64,000 nucleotides of DNA from Schizophyllum amplum (lineage: Eukaryota; Basidiomycota; Agaricomycetes; Agaricales; Schizophyllaceae), in NCBI GenBank assembly GCA_007026445.1, contig VDMD01000006.1, positions 1-64,000 on the forward strand, read 5' to 3'. Positions 44,348 to 55,726 of the stretch are shown here, in pieces. The notes beneath the pieces were generated by a model, which saw only the letters and a program-made list of their open reading frames with translations, had not been told where the DNA came from and did no database searches. Within the stretch, counting starts at the first letter, position 1, and the number at the start of each line of letters is the position of its first letter. The translations under genes were made by a program, and so were the position numbers.

Positions 44348-45671
44348 GATTGACGACTCTGGGGAAAGCTCGTCGACAGACATCGCCTTTTATACCATCG
44401 TAGGGGGACGCTTCAAGTGAGCAAGCTAACGTCAGCAGGAATGATGGGCTGCCGGTGGAAACGGGTCAGCTCTCGCCAGGGTACGGGAACGAAGACAGAA
44501 GCATCTCACCATATGGCGCAGACCTTCGCGTCCAAACGGAACAGCAGCGGATGTAGTCGCGAGCGCACAAATGGAGAGAATATGACGGCGGGACGATCAC
44601 TTCTCAATAAGCGCAGCCCTCCGCGAATGCCCGTGCGCTGCAAGCATAGACGCGCCAGTTCGCTTCATGCACCCCACTGACTGTGGGATCAGCATGCCGA
44701 GAAGAGGACGGAACCGCCACCCAAAGATAGCCAGATTGACTTGTTTCTCCATCCATTAAGTATCCACAGTCGGAAGAGGGGGCTCGTACCGACTAAGTCA
44801 AACGGACATTTTGTCAAACGCTCAAATTCATTTTGTTGAATCTCGGCCAATACATATCCGTGACTAGGGAGTTAATGCGCTAGACGTCCGTCTGTGAGTG
44901 CAGAGTGCGCCGTGAAGAACGACAGCTCCACGTACCCTGTACCAGCAGCGATTTAGGTGCCACCTAATATAGGTATCAGGTCGCATGCGCGCTTCCGTGG
45001 GAAGGAGCTACGCAGCATAACGCAACACAGCAGGCGCCCAATGCAATCAGCAGTGCACCGCGTCGCCATGTCCGTCCCGTCGTAGGCGCCCAACGGTGCT
45101 GTGAAGTATGAGACGTTCACGGCGATCCTGTACGGTTTTGGTTGCAACGTCCTTGGCAAGCTTGGCTGTCCTTCAAGTTTATGGAAGGCTTTCATATACC
45201 TCATCGGCCTGTGGACATGCCAAGCCTCCTGTTTCTGGAATCTGTACGTCGGGAAAGAAGGTGCGATGTGCGTGATGTGATTGCAAGTCAGCCAATGATC
45301 TAGGTATGTCGTCAGTACATGCAATCCAAGCGGTGAGTGAGGGATTGAAGCTGAGCCTGCAGCTCATCAAATGGGTTTCGGCGCTCAGCGCACATATAGG
45401 TGGGTGCAAAGTTGGTGCAAAGTACGAAGCGCTGGTCATCAGGGGCCAGGGCCATGTCCTAGACAGTGTATGTCTGGTTATCGGCAAAGGAAGGTTCAGG
45501 ATCAACAACTTCTATTCAAGAATCAAGGCGATATGAAGAATACTTCGCTCAGGATAACTTTAGACACTCGCATCCTCCGGGCATGATGGGTTCCGGTCTG
45601 GCACGAGACTGTCGACTGGGCGACTGTACGGAAGATGTCGATTATAGCAGGAAACGGGGGTTACGCGGTGG
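44348..45671. other. Unresolved stretch, no confident gene
   Basis: 1.3 kb between two minus-strand genes. Minus-strand frames at 44953-45324 and 45179-45508 overlap and have no recognisable family. A degraded or intron-rich gene is possible, since short pieces such as YRIAVNVSYFTAPLGAYDG read well, but I could not build a model. Confidence 0.35.
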
Positions 45672-46484
45672 TCAGCAGGGCAAGACACCCACACGACCAT
45701 CTTGCTCCAATATAGATGTCGCCTGTTCAAGCGTGACGAACCAGCTCAAGCCTTTGAAGTGTGTTCCCCGTCCCTCGGCGATCCTGTACTTGAACCGACG
45801 GAGTGCGGAAGCATACGGAAGAGCTTGAACGTGCAAGTGAAGGTGGTTTATGGAGTTGAATGGCGGTATATGGAATCCAAGGTTCCACGACCTGGAACAA
45901 TATGATTGACATGACAAGCCGATCGTAGAGGTAGTAGTCTTACTTGAGTATGTCGAGCTGGACGCCAAAGCTCTTCAGCAAGTCGTACGCGAAGACCTTC
46001 ATTTCTGTCACTGTAAAGGTGAAAAGTTAGCTTGGAGACCTCAATGGTAAGTGTAGAATCTCACACAAGGGTATGTGTTCGCGTCGAAGAGTCTTGATGC
46101 TCCCTAAGGCCGAGCACATATGGCATAAATAATGTGCGTATGTTTCGAGGCCGTCCGTCATCAGGAACTGCGCCTGGAGGCTAGCGCGAACTGAGCGAAA
46201 AGGGACATACGATGGTGGTCCTTTGAAATTATCAGAATGTGCACTTTGCATGCGGGATTGCGGTCGTGGAATGCTATGAGCTTGTCATTCTGTTATGTAG
46301 CGTGTGAGCGAGACGTCGTGGTAGCGGCTTATAGAAGTTCGCGGCAGGTGTAATTGTAACTAACAACCTGGATTCGTGCACGTACCTGCGCCACAATATT
46401 GAAACCATTCTCTGAGGTCACATTACAGAATACGCATCTCGAGGGATGAGACGGCTCATTCGTGGCATCCGATAAAGGAGGCAT
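45672..46484 (-). CDS. HIT (histidine triad) family protein
   Basis: HIT proteins hydrolyse or transfer nucleotides from phosphoramidates, adenylates or dinucleoside polyphosphates. The gene starts MPPLSDATNEPSHPSRC, continues CVFCNVTSENGFNIVAQ, then DKLIAFHDRNPACKVHILII, EHIPLVTEMKVFAYDLL, and after further introns WNLGFHIPPFNSINHLHLHV, which contains the H-x-H-x-H triad NHLHLHV. The C-terminus (KGLSWFVTLEQATSILEQ, GRVGVLPC) is typical of a fungal cytosolic HIT subgroup with a GFHxPPFNS motif. About 200 residues from five exons; splice joins at 45900-45960 were read as AA|G TCG TGG. The CVFC pair near the start may bind zinc. Substrate unknown. Confidence 0.8.
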
Positions 46485-46719
46485 GGAGGGTCAAGGACCG
46501 CAAGCGGGAAGCCTGAGTACAGAGGAAGTCGACGTCGCAGCCAACAAGCGAACACGTGCAGCGAACTAATTGATGTCCCGGATGCTGCCGGTCACGAGCG
46601 ATCACCGTGACTCAACTTTGGAAACCAACTCTTGGACTTTGCCATCATTGTCTACGCTAATTCCTGTACCCCCTTCGCTCGGAATCTGTTTATAAACTGG
46701 TACCAACGCCTACCATAGC

Positions 46720-47828
46720 ATGGCCGGCTCAAAATTCTCCTACGTCCGCAACTTCGAGCTGCCGGATCCGCTCTTGCCAGACACCTACATCGTCTTCCGC
46801 CTCGATGGGCATTCCTTCCATAGGTTCACATGGTCTCAGTTTGCATCCTGATAGGCTGATTGATTTGATGGAATCAGATTCTCTGATGTGCATGGATTCG
46901 TGAAGCCGAATGATAAGCGCGCTCTCGAGCTTATGGACCAAGCAGCTTTGAAGCTGATGGAGGAGTACCGGGACATCGTGCTCGCCTTCGGTGAGTCTGA
47001 CGAATACAGGTAAGTGGGTTCATTGTCTCCGTTTCACTTATCTGTACGAACCATTGCTGGAACGGCATGATCCTGACGCAATTTTACGCAGCTTCCTCCT
47101 GCGACGCTCGGCTTCTCTTTACAATCGTCGGGAAACGAAGATTGTGACCACGCTTACATCTTTTTTCACCTCTTCCTACGTTTTCATGTGGCATAAATAC
47201 TTCCCGGACACGCCTCTCCAGTACCCCCCGTCTTTTGACGGGCGGATCGTTCTCTACCCGCGTGAACAACATATACGAGATTATTTCTCGTGGCGACAGG
47301 CAGACAGTAAGTCCCTCAGGTCTAGCTGCGTCTATATCTCACAGTCATGACAGCCCATATAAATAATCTCTACAACACCGTCTTCTGGGCCCTCGTGCAG
47401 CAAGGTGGCCTGACCACAACAGACGCTCACGGGACGCTGCGCGTCTGTACAGTCGTCCGCCCCTCTGACCCTCGCTCACACGCTTTACAGGGGACCGTAT
47501 CAAAGCAGAAGCACGAAATCCTCTTTACCCGCTTTCAGATCAACTATAACGAAGTTGATGAGCGATATCGCAAGGGAAGTGTGATTGTCCGCGAAGAAGT
47601 ACGCCCCACGTCCTCTCGCGCTTCTATCGGTGTGAACACTTTCTCCAGATTCCCATCCGCGAAGACGCTGTCACCGGTGAGAACGCGGAGGAATCGACTG
47701 TACCCGACAGGTTGCAACCCAAGAAGAAGAAATCCAAAGACAAGGCACCAACTCAGATGACCCTCCTGCACTGCGACATAATTAAGGACGACTTTTGGAT
47801 TGCCCGACCAGAGATTCTTGCAGGATGA
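46720..47828 (+). CDS. tRNA(His) guanylyltransferase
   Basis: Adds the G at position -1 of tRNA-His, needed for histidyl-tRNA synthetase recognition. Motifs: [11 protein letters not shown] and GESDEYSFLL carry the metal-binding aspartates; [18 protein letters not shown] is the family's HINNLYN signature; KGSVIVREE follows. The product is about 280 residues, the usual length, and ends [13 protein letters not shown]. Five exons. A TTTATAAA box lies only about 25 bases before the ATG at 46720. Its 3' end is 71 bases from the convergent Ubp8 gene. Confidence 0.93.
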
Positions 47829-47899
47829 GTATGATAGTACAATTTATGTTAGGAGCTCGTTTGCGCAGGCACAGTACAAGCCGATCATGAGTGACGGCG

Positions 47900-50266
47900 C
47901 TAAAGAGTGCCCAAAAGCTCAGCTTCGACTTCTCGCATGCGTGCCGCCTCGTACTCCTCTACCTCTTCCTCTTCTTCATCCTCCTGCTCTTCCGTCTGAT
48001 AAGACAAGTTTGCGTCCACGGCCGTAGGTTGTGACACAATCGCAGTCTCCGGGCGATCTCCATCCTGGTAGTCGAGTCGGCGTTTTACGTAGAAGCACAT
48101 ATACGCTGCGGAGCTCAACACGTTCGCCAGATTCGTATGAGTGACCCTGAGAGCACGGAACATGCATGAGCGCGCAGCCAGAAGGCAGAGGAATTGTCTG
48201 ACTTATCGTCGTCGAAGCGGTACCACTGGGCGCGTCCACAAGGGCTCGGTCAGATGCCATAGAGTAGATCGAGCGAGACTCACCTCCCGCCCGAAGCGGG
48301 CAAAGTTCGTGTAATGACCGTTGTTCATCTGGCCTTCGTGATTGATGACAGCAAATAAGTCGTAGACGTATGTGCCCGGTAGGTCAGCGAGCCTTCGTGT
48401 AAAGCCGTGAGACCCTGGGAGCTAAGTCAATGACCAACGCACCTGCTAGGAGGAGACGCATTGTCGTCGCTCAACGACTGTTGCATGGCCCGCGTAGTGA
48501 ACGAAGTCATATCCAAGGTGGCCGGGAAACGAACGGATGCTTCTATTTTGCGAACGGCACCTTTGTCGGCTATGTTCTGCTCGAAGCGCTGATGAACGAA
48601 ATCGTTCAGTGACTTCACAAGTTTTGGCAGATGAGCGAGCCCACTTTGAACTGGAAGCTCAGCACAGGCGGCAGGCGGCGGATACTCATGCGCTTGCTTG
48701 CTTCCTTCAGATCATATGTGAATCAGAATTACTCCGACGACGCGCATTGTTAGGGACACGTACCTGCGCATTTTTTCCGCACTTCTCGCAGCTGTACTCC
48801 TTGGTCCCAAGTCTTTCTGGACGGGTGAATCTAGTGCTATTCAGCGACGCCACCCAGACCGCTAGCAAGGGAGCTCGGCAAGCAGCGAATGCGCACCTTC
48901 GTAAGCAATCAAACAAAGTATTGTCCCCCGCCGCTCTGAGCTCGAGGCTGATGTCGAACATCGGGTCAACCGTAAGCGTGACGTTTCCGCAGAGTCCGCA
49001 TTGAACATCGCTCTGCAACTGCCCTGCAAACGTCGTGTGGACAATACAGCGACATTTAGCGCTGTTGGAGGCCTCTGGAGAGCTGCTGTGAATCTGGTTC
49101 AAAGTGCTGATGAAGAACTCGTGGGCGTCCTGTTGGGCGTAGCCTGCAAGCTCCGATGACCCACGCCATGTCGTTACGAGAAAACCGATCGGCCCATAAG
49201 GTAGCGAGTCTTCAGAATATATCTTCAGTGCCGTGAGCTTTTCATGTTCGTGCACAGAGATGAGGACCTCTACCTCAGTGAAAAGATTATCCATCTCGCA
49301 GCTCGTGCAAGCGTCCTTCAGACAGATCCGTTTGTCATGCTTATCGCCAAGGAAGTAATTTCGCAGAAATGGGTTGTGCACGAAGCTTTGCAATACGGCG
49401 TTCATGAAGCATGTCTGGCCCAGGTTGAGTAATCCCCGGCGACCTGACAGATGAATTCTTGTGCACGAAGAATTCGACGGACAAAACGTACTTTCACACA
49501 TAACGGAGGGGGAGGTTAACATGGCGTCTTCATCGCGTGTGCTTGGCACCCACAGTCTCGCACGCTTTGACGGCGTCCCGTCTGTGGGCCAAATCAGCTA
49601 CTCGGCAATGCTGGGAGATGTCGCGGACCTTCATCTGAAGAGTTCTCCATAAACATCATTTCAGCCATGGAATTGTACACGAAGTCGTCGCATGCAAAAC
49701 AGTACAGGCTTCCCGTTGAGGGATCGACACCTTGGCCGCGCGTTAGCGATGATCAGGCCTCAGGAAGGTTATAGCGCGCACAAAAGCGATGACCGGTGCG
49801 CTTCAAATGGGTTCGAACATGACCCTGATGCCAGCATCCGGAGAAAGGGCAATGTAAACAAGCGACTGGTCGTGCAAGTGGTGCACGACAAGTATCGCAC
49901 GCGGGCCTATTGGACAACTGAGAATGAACCCAGTCAGGACGACAGGCTTGTACAGCATCTGTACTGATCTCACCTTTCTCCGCTTTGCCATATTGCTGGA
50001 ATTGCGGTCATAGGACACGCTCCAAGCGACAACGTCACGGAATCTCTTTACGATAGCAGATGCATCGTCCTGAGACTCGGAGGCGAGGAGCTGCTCTAGG
50101 TGGGGGCACTGGACCGCTTCTTTTTGCATCTGGAACGGCAAGATAAGACAGCAAGGCGCTGATTTAGGCGATGAAGGAGGCGGACGAGGGTAGACGACGG
50201 TTGGGCGCTTACGATGTCGAGGACCTGGACAGTGTACCGAGCGGAACCAAATGTGGGGAGACTCAT
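47900..50266 (-). CDS. SAGA-type ubiquitin protease (Ubp8/USP22)
   Basis: Removes ubiquitin from histone H2B as part of the SAGA co-activator. The N-terminus has a zf-UBP zinc finger: CPHLEQLL, then ACDTCRAPLARPVACLHCPF and GHVRTHLKRTGHRF, followed by LYCFACDDFVYN. The peptidase domain has the Cys box NLGQTCFMNAVLQ, QQDAHEFFISTLNQI, zinc pairs CGLCGN and CEKCGK, LSFQFKRFEQN and the His box NHEGQMNNGHYTNF. The C-terminal tail is acidic (EEQEDEEEEEVEEYEAA). A first exon beginning MSLPTFGSARYTVQVLDI at 50266 joins to MQKEAVQCPHLEQ. Intact as read, about nine introns. Confidence 0.9.
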
Positions 50267-50437
50267 TGGCAATCGGACTCGGCTCCGCCGGCCGCCCGGT
50301 GATGGTCGGCGGGGCTATATAGGCCTGTCGGCCTCGTGCGTACTGTGCTCCTCATCCTGCCCACAGCCACCATCGTCGCTGGCCCAGGTGCACGAGTCTC
50401 TAGTCATTTTTCTATCTACTTGACCCTCGCTACCGAT
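50267..50437. promoter_or_regulatory. Short bidirectional promoter region
   Basis: Only 171 bases separate the divergent start codons of the Ubp8 gene and the acidic protein gene, so promoter elements and both 5' leaders must fit here. It contains TATATAGG on the + strand near 50315. Confidence 0.4.
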
Positions 50438-51159
50438 ATGAGCAGTGCAGGTTCCATCTCGTACGGCTCCCCGTGGCGCCGCCGTGTCGGCCGCGCTGCC
50501 AGCCCTCCGACGATGCTATGCTACGAGCAGCACTTCGCATACGAAGACGACTTCACCGATAGTGCGTCCGACTCATGCTCCGAAGACGACGAGCACTATC
50601 CGCCGCGCATGGAAGGTCGGCACGACTCGGAAGGAAGTGACGATCGGCCGGGCAGCAAGCGCACGCAGGATGAGTCGGACGACATGGATATGGATATGGG
50701 CGAAGAAGATGCAGACGATGAAGCCCGCGCCCGTGCCATCCGAGAAGCCAAAGGCAAGCAACGGGCAGTCGATCCCGTTACTGAGCCCTCCCCACGTCGG
50801 CGCCGTCCGCGCCCGCGCGAGCCCATTCAGACGCTGCGTCCCATATTGACTATCCACAAGAGTCAAGGATTTGTATGGAACCAGGTGCGTGGCTTTCTAC
50901 AAATCTGTGATGGGAGTGCTCACGTATGGCTACAGGATCTCTTCATCCCGGGCTACATGAAAGACAGATGTATGTCCTTGCATACCCCATCATTTCCAGT
51001 CTTGCTGATCTTCTCTAAGATATCGCATCGACATCGCCTCCTGGCGCTGGCTTCATCTCGTCCTCGGTGTCATCTTCTACGTCGGCCATCAATGACTATG
51101 AGGTGGAGGTAGTGGAGATCCGTGTGAGGGACGACGAGCTGAAGCGCATCATTCCTTGA
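50438..51159 (+). CDS. Acidic, disordered protein of unknown function
   Basis: Starts MSSAGSISYGSPWRRRVGR and runs through a long Asp/Glu-rich region (DESDDMDMDMGEEDADDE) followed by a Pro/Arg stretch and a more conserved-looking end: LTIHKSQGFVWNQDLF, IPGYMKDRY, and after a third exon NDYEVEVVEIRVRDDELKRI. About 210 residues from three exons. I recognise no domain. The last 70 residues look folded and the rest disordered; a nuclear role is plausible but unsupported. Confidence 0.6.
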
Positions 51160-52413
51160 GCAACTCTAGGTGCGTTGGCACATTCTGATGCAACTCTCGA
51201 CTGCTTAACAAGACACCCATCAGCGTCTACCACTTTCTTACATCTACAATGGTCATGTTTGACGTTCACCTATACGTGTATTTGGGCTCTGTCTTCGCGC
51301 TTCAGTAATATCTTCACGTACATGCTTACGAATAATGTTTATGGTCTTGTTTACTTACATTGAATGTCAAGAAATTTCTCGGTTCAACCGTATCGAGGGC
51401 TGTGATGCTCATCGTGCGACTTGCGTGCAGGGCATTGCGGACTGGAAAGTGCAGACTGTGCAGTGACTTCCAATAAGTACTTCTTGAAGTTCTGGATGGA
51501 CATCGGCACTTCGGACCGCACTTTAGACCGCACTTCCGTCGCGTGGCCCCACTACGGCAGACGCCGAACATGTTGATTTGAACCACCACCACCACCAAGT
51601 GACCACCACTCGATTCACGCTGCTCATCGCTCTCCGCTATTCCATCCCTCGCTTTTTTGGATGACTTCACTCTTAGTGAAAGAACATAGAATGGATTCAC
51701 GTCGTCTTCTGCTGCTCTAGCAACGATCATGGATTTGCACACCGGTATTCTGAAATCTACGCTTTGGCGGTAGCCTCCCTGCAACCCCAAGGCCTGAAAT
51801 CCGTTCAATTCTACTGCTACGCGTGCCAAAGATCACATGCACATCTCTCAGCACCCTGGGCGCCTAACTCGCGTGGCCACTTCCAACTGCAGTAATTTCC
51901 TTATGCTCAGGTATCCCCATCCGCGGCTCCTCATGGCAAAACCTCTGTCTGAAGCAATCCGGCATGTCGTTTTGATGGCTCTCGGCAGAAAATTACTCGG
52001 TATGGCAGGCGTTAGCGTGACTGGACCCACAGAAGTCACTGCAAGTACACTCCCCCATAAAAGCTGGCCCGCTGGGCGCCCTTTGGCCCAGCAGAGCAGC
52101 GCGCTAGCCTCCTCTGCATCCTCTGCATCTTCTCCGATTTTTCCTGCACTTTCCGCGCCCCTCCCCGTCGAATTCTTGCACCTACGCATCCCCTCACGCT
52201 TTTGTCACGCGTGTTATTGTCACGGTGCGCGTGGTGGGCAGCATGCCGGTGCTAAGGCTGACGGATTACTTCCTTTTCTGTCTGCCGCCATGCTACACGC
52301 GCCCTCTTCCTTGATGCGCCTCCCGCCTGGGATCATGCTGCTCGTCCATTCAATGGATGTCCCCTTGTTCCCCATGCGCCTGCGCCTCGTGTCCCTATGT
52401 CGCCACGATGTAG
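51160..52413. other. Long upstream region of the forkhead gene
   Basis: 1.25 kb with no supported gene. A 221-residue open frame at 51837-52502 overlaps the forkhead start in another frame and looks like non-coding sequence (Leu/Ser/His-rich, no family). A (CCA)n run lies at about 51583-51598 and CTCTGCATC repeats at about 52110. Confidence 0.45.
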
Positions 52414-53118
52414 ATGTCCGGCAGCAAGTTTCCAGGCTATCCATACCCCAACGTGCGCGGACAGCATCCTGTATGTCTCCCACCTATCGTCACACGTGTT
52501 GATTTCTGATTTTTATATCACTTTAGTCCGCCCCTGGAGGGCGCGCACAGGCTGGACTTGCCCAGCGCACCGGTATGTATCTTTTCTCTTTTGGCGTATT
52601 GGCTTTCATCGCTGAGGAACGTTTCATAAGGACCGCGTCGCGCCTCCCACCGCGTGCCGAGCAATCACGTGTCGCAGCGCATCAACAACGAGGATTACCT
52701 GCGAAGGCAATTCAGAATTCCTCCCTATATGAAAGTGGACCTTTTCGCTCTTCCTGATTCCGGGGCTGAGACGAAGCCGCCTATCCCGCTGGACCACCTG
52801 GCCAAGCTGGCTATACATTGCCACGAGCAGCACGTTTGCACGCTCCAAGATATGTACGAAGCCGTAGAGGAACGCTACTTGTACTTCAGGGGCAATAATG
52901 TCGATTCCTGGAAGGTCAGCGGAATACTGACAGCATGCGCGACGGATGCTGACGTGACTCTACAGGGTTCCATTCGCCATATGTTGTCTCTCAAAAAGGT
53001 CTACCGCAACGAAGGAGGGCTCTGGTGGCTCGACTTCTCGGACGGCGAAGGAGACAAGCGCCAGCGCAAGCGCGGCTCTAGGAGTTCCAGCGACGACGAT
53101 TACGAAAGCCCTGCTTGA
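52414..53118 (+). CDS. Compact forkhead (winged-helix) transcription factor
   Basis: Four exons join in frame: MSGSKFPGYPYPNVRGQHP, SAPGGRAQAGLAQRT, then NHVSQRINNEDYLRRQFRI onward, and after an intron at about 52915-52966 the recognition part. The forkhead domain spans LDHLAKLAIHCHEQHVCTLQ, DMYEAVEERYLYFRG, DSWKGSIRHMLSLKKVYR and GGLWWLDFS, matching the family pattern WK.SIRH.LSL.K.F......W.LD. The whole protein is about 170 residues, so it is little more than the DNA-binding domain plus a basic, serine-rich tail (KRQRKRGSRSSSDDDYES) that could be a nuclear signal. Target genes unknown. Confidence 0.8.
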
Positions 53119-53350
53119 TTGCTTCTCACAACATCGGCTTCAAAAACGTCTCTTCCAACAATTGTACCATATGCAATCGCACTCCAGCGACCGTAGCTCA
53201 GCACTGTAAAACACCATACATACTACATTTGTATTGCCCGACCGTCATTTGTACCTACTAAAATCATAGCAATGTTGTCTCGTCTCCGATGACCAACGAC
53301 CCCCCGCCCTGTCATCAACCATAACTTACGCGACTGTCAGAATACGCAGC

Positions 53351-54713
53351 CTACGCGCGCTCGATGTGAGTGACGTTCATCTTGTCAGTGCTCTCGACAG
53401 GGCTTCCAGACGGCGGCGGAAGCGAGGTTCCCGTCCGTGCATGGTTCTGGTGTACGCGCAAATAGTCCAACTGCGCTGCAGGAATCACTGTCGGGCAGCC
53501 CAGTCAGGCAAAAAAGCCAATATGCCAATATGAGGCACACATACCTCGGTCTGTGTCCATAAGCAGGAGCTCGTACATCACGTAGGCGAGCAGCATCGCC
53601 GGGATGTTCGTCAGCGCCGCGATGGCCGCGTATGCGCCTCCGCTCGCTGGTAGACGAACACATTGAGCATGCGACTTTCACAATCAACCGAGTCAAAAAC
53701 GTACCGTCCATTCCCCAGATCGTCATCGCCGCTAGTCGCCCGCCCACGTCCCTTGCCGCGTTCGCCGCAAGCCCTGGCGTCGCGTAGCCCCAGATGCACA
53801 CCGCGTACACCGCACCGACTAGGATCGGGGCTAGCGGCGGCGGCACGAACACATTCGTGGGGTCGATGCACGCAAAGATTCCCAGGCCGAGGACGACGTC
53901 GCAAACGAACTCGTTCAAAAAGACCCAGCCAAGATGGGCACCGGCAGGCGCGTACAAGCCGAAAATGCCCGCTGGGCCGCTGGGCGTAAATTGGATGGCG
54001 GCGAGCTCGCCGGCGGCTTCAAGAGCGGCTTCGAGAGGGACTAGAATGTTGCGGTACTGCGCGTAGACGAGGAGGCAGGCAACGTAGCCGCCAAAAATCT
54101 GAGCGGCCACGTAACTGGGAGCAGCGTAAGTAGGTAATTGGCGGAGTAGAAAGGGGACGCACGCGACGCCCTTATAGGCGGGAAAGCCATCGAAAAGGAC
54201 CTTGACGAGGGTGACGGCAGGATGAAAATGACCGCCTGAGGTCGCACTAGGGATTCGTTGGCGGATGGACCCCACAAGAAGGACGGCCATCGTACCAGCA
54301 GATGACGAGGGCGAATACAATTCCGCATGCGTATGCTATGCCAATCTGGAAGATCGCTGTGACGATGATAAGCACATACTAGAGCGCCGGACTGTGCGGG
54401 ACGTACATGACAATCCTGGCGTATCCGTGAGGTTCCCGACGACAAAGTTGGCAGTCGAGCCGACGCCTGCCAAGCAGTCAGTACGGGTGAGGTAAATATA
54501 GTTCCGGTGCGCTGCTCACCACACCATGTATACAGGAAGACACCGAGCTGAGGCATGATGAGATGGTCGTCGCAAGGGTCTCGTCAAGCAACTCACAAAT
54601 TCAGCAAAGCATTCCACGAACCAGTGAATCTTGGTGTGTCGGTATTTCTCCCACGAAGAAAACAGGCGCGGTCGTCTCTTGACATCGCTCAGGTGCATCG
54701 TGGCTGCCGACAT
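53351..54713 (-). CDS. Aquaporin/aquaglyceroporin (MIP) with altered NPA boxes
   Basis: A membrane channel for water, glycerol or other small solutes. The N-terminus is read as MSAATMHLSDVKRRPRLFS, with WEKYRHTKIHWFVECFAEF and LGVFLYTWCG leading into helix 1. The first pore box is GGHFHPAVTL (HPA instead of NPA) and the second is LAANAARDVGGRL (NAA instead of NPA, with the conserved Arg kept). Helices are visible at FGGYVACLLVYAQY, WVFLNEFVCDVVLGLG and NIPAMLLAYVMYELLL. The protein is about 330 residues and ends KMNVTHIERA. Several short introns. An alternative longer N-terminus from 55032 is possible but poorly supported. Confidence 0.82.
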
Positions 54714-55726
54714 CTTCGCGAGAACTTGGAGGCTGAAGTCGCGAGGCAGATGGGGGGAGCAAGGGACGCGATGAGATTCGTTGATACGAAGAAGTTGCAG
54801 GATCTTTATAGAGGTAGCGATATAGCCCCATGTCCATTGGGCAGACGGCCATGTGATGTACTTCTGCCTCCACCGCCTCGAGCAGCCTTGGCGCCACCTT
54901 TCTGCTGATTGAGCGTCGATCGGTGCGTTGGAACGCCTCGGAGTTGCGCACCGTCTGAATGTATTCATTCATTTGGTCGATAACGACGATCCGCGACGCA
55001 GGAAAGTCTGCTGGGACGCAGTGCGGGCCCATGGCCTACTCTGCGAAGCGGACAAGAAAAGGAGAGGTGGATGAGGCTATGACACGCTATCGGACGAAAG
55101 ATGGTCAAATGACTGGCTTCAGCCGTACCTACCTTCGTGAGTGGGAATAATGCACGAATACGAGCTCGCGTGACTCGGAAGTTCGAGTGTCGGTTTCACT
55201 CCGCAGGCGCAGCTGACAGTGAAGTGACGCCTTGTCCAGTAAAGGCGGCCGATTCAGGTCCATTTCTAGGTGATCTCTGCCAGCGCTAGGGCGACACGCG
55301 TCCTGAACATTGAGTACGCGTCCGGTACCGGTACCATCGCAGTTGCCGTCCGAGACACTGGGCGTGAAGGGTGTGACACCACCTGAGCGTGACGAAAATC
55401 TAACGCACCTCGAAGAAGGAATGATGTGGCGTACGCGATCGGTCGACCGGGGCGATTGTAAGTACATTGTCAAGTTCATCACTTGTTCCCGGCTCCGTGC
55501 AACGTTTTGAGCGTCAATCGTCTCGCTTTCGACTCCAGCCTCTTCATCACAAGCCCCCCCTCTACACGGGCCAAATCCGGAATTCCGGCTGTCAGACTTT
55601 GTCATCGCTAACGTTGGTGAGGCTTACTGATCAGTCTTTGCCATAGCGTTGACTCAGCGATTAGTGCTATAAAGACCTACCCATTGCACCTCTCTCTTCG
55701 GAAGATAAACAGCACAAAGATCAAGT
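54714..55726. other. Unresolved stretch upstream of SQT1
   Basis: Two minus-strand frames occur, 54601-55032 (MGPHCVPADFPASRI, partly overlapping the aquaporin 5' exons) and 55129-55605 (158 residues, Ser/Arg-rich). Neither has a recognised family. They could be a small gene or an extended aquaporin 5' region; I do not call one. Confidence 0.35.

Noticed and set aside
51837..52502. 221-residue frame upstream of the forkhead gene
   Set aside because: It overlaps the forkhead first exon in another frame and lacks family similarity, whereas the forkhead exons splice cleanly.
54601..55032. Separate gene starting MGPHCVPADF
   Set aside because: It overlaps the aquaporin 5' exons in a different frame and has no recognisable domain; kept only as a note.
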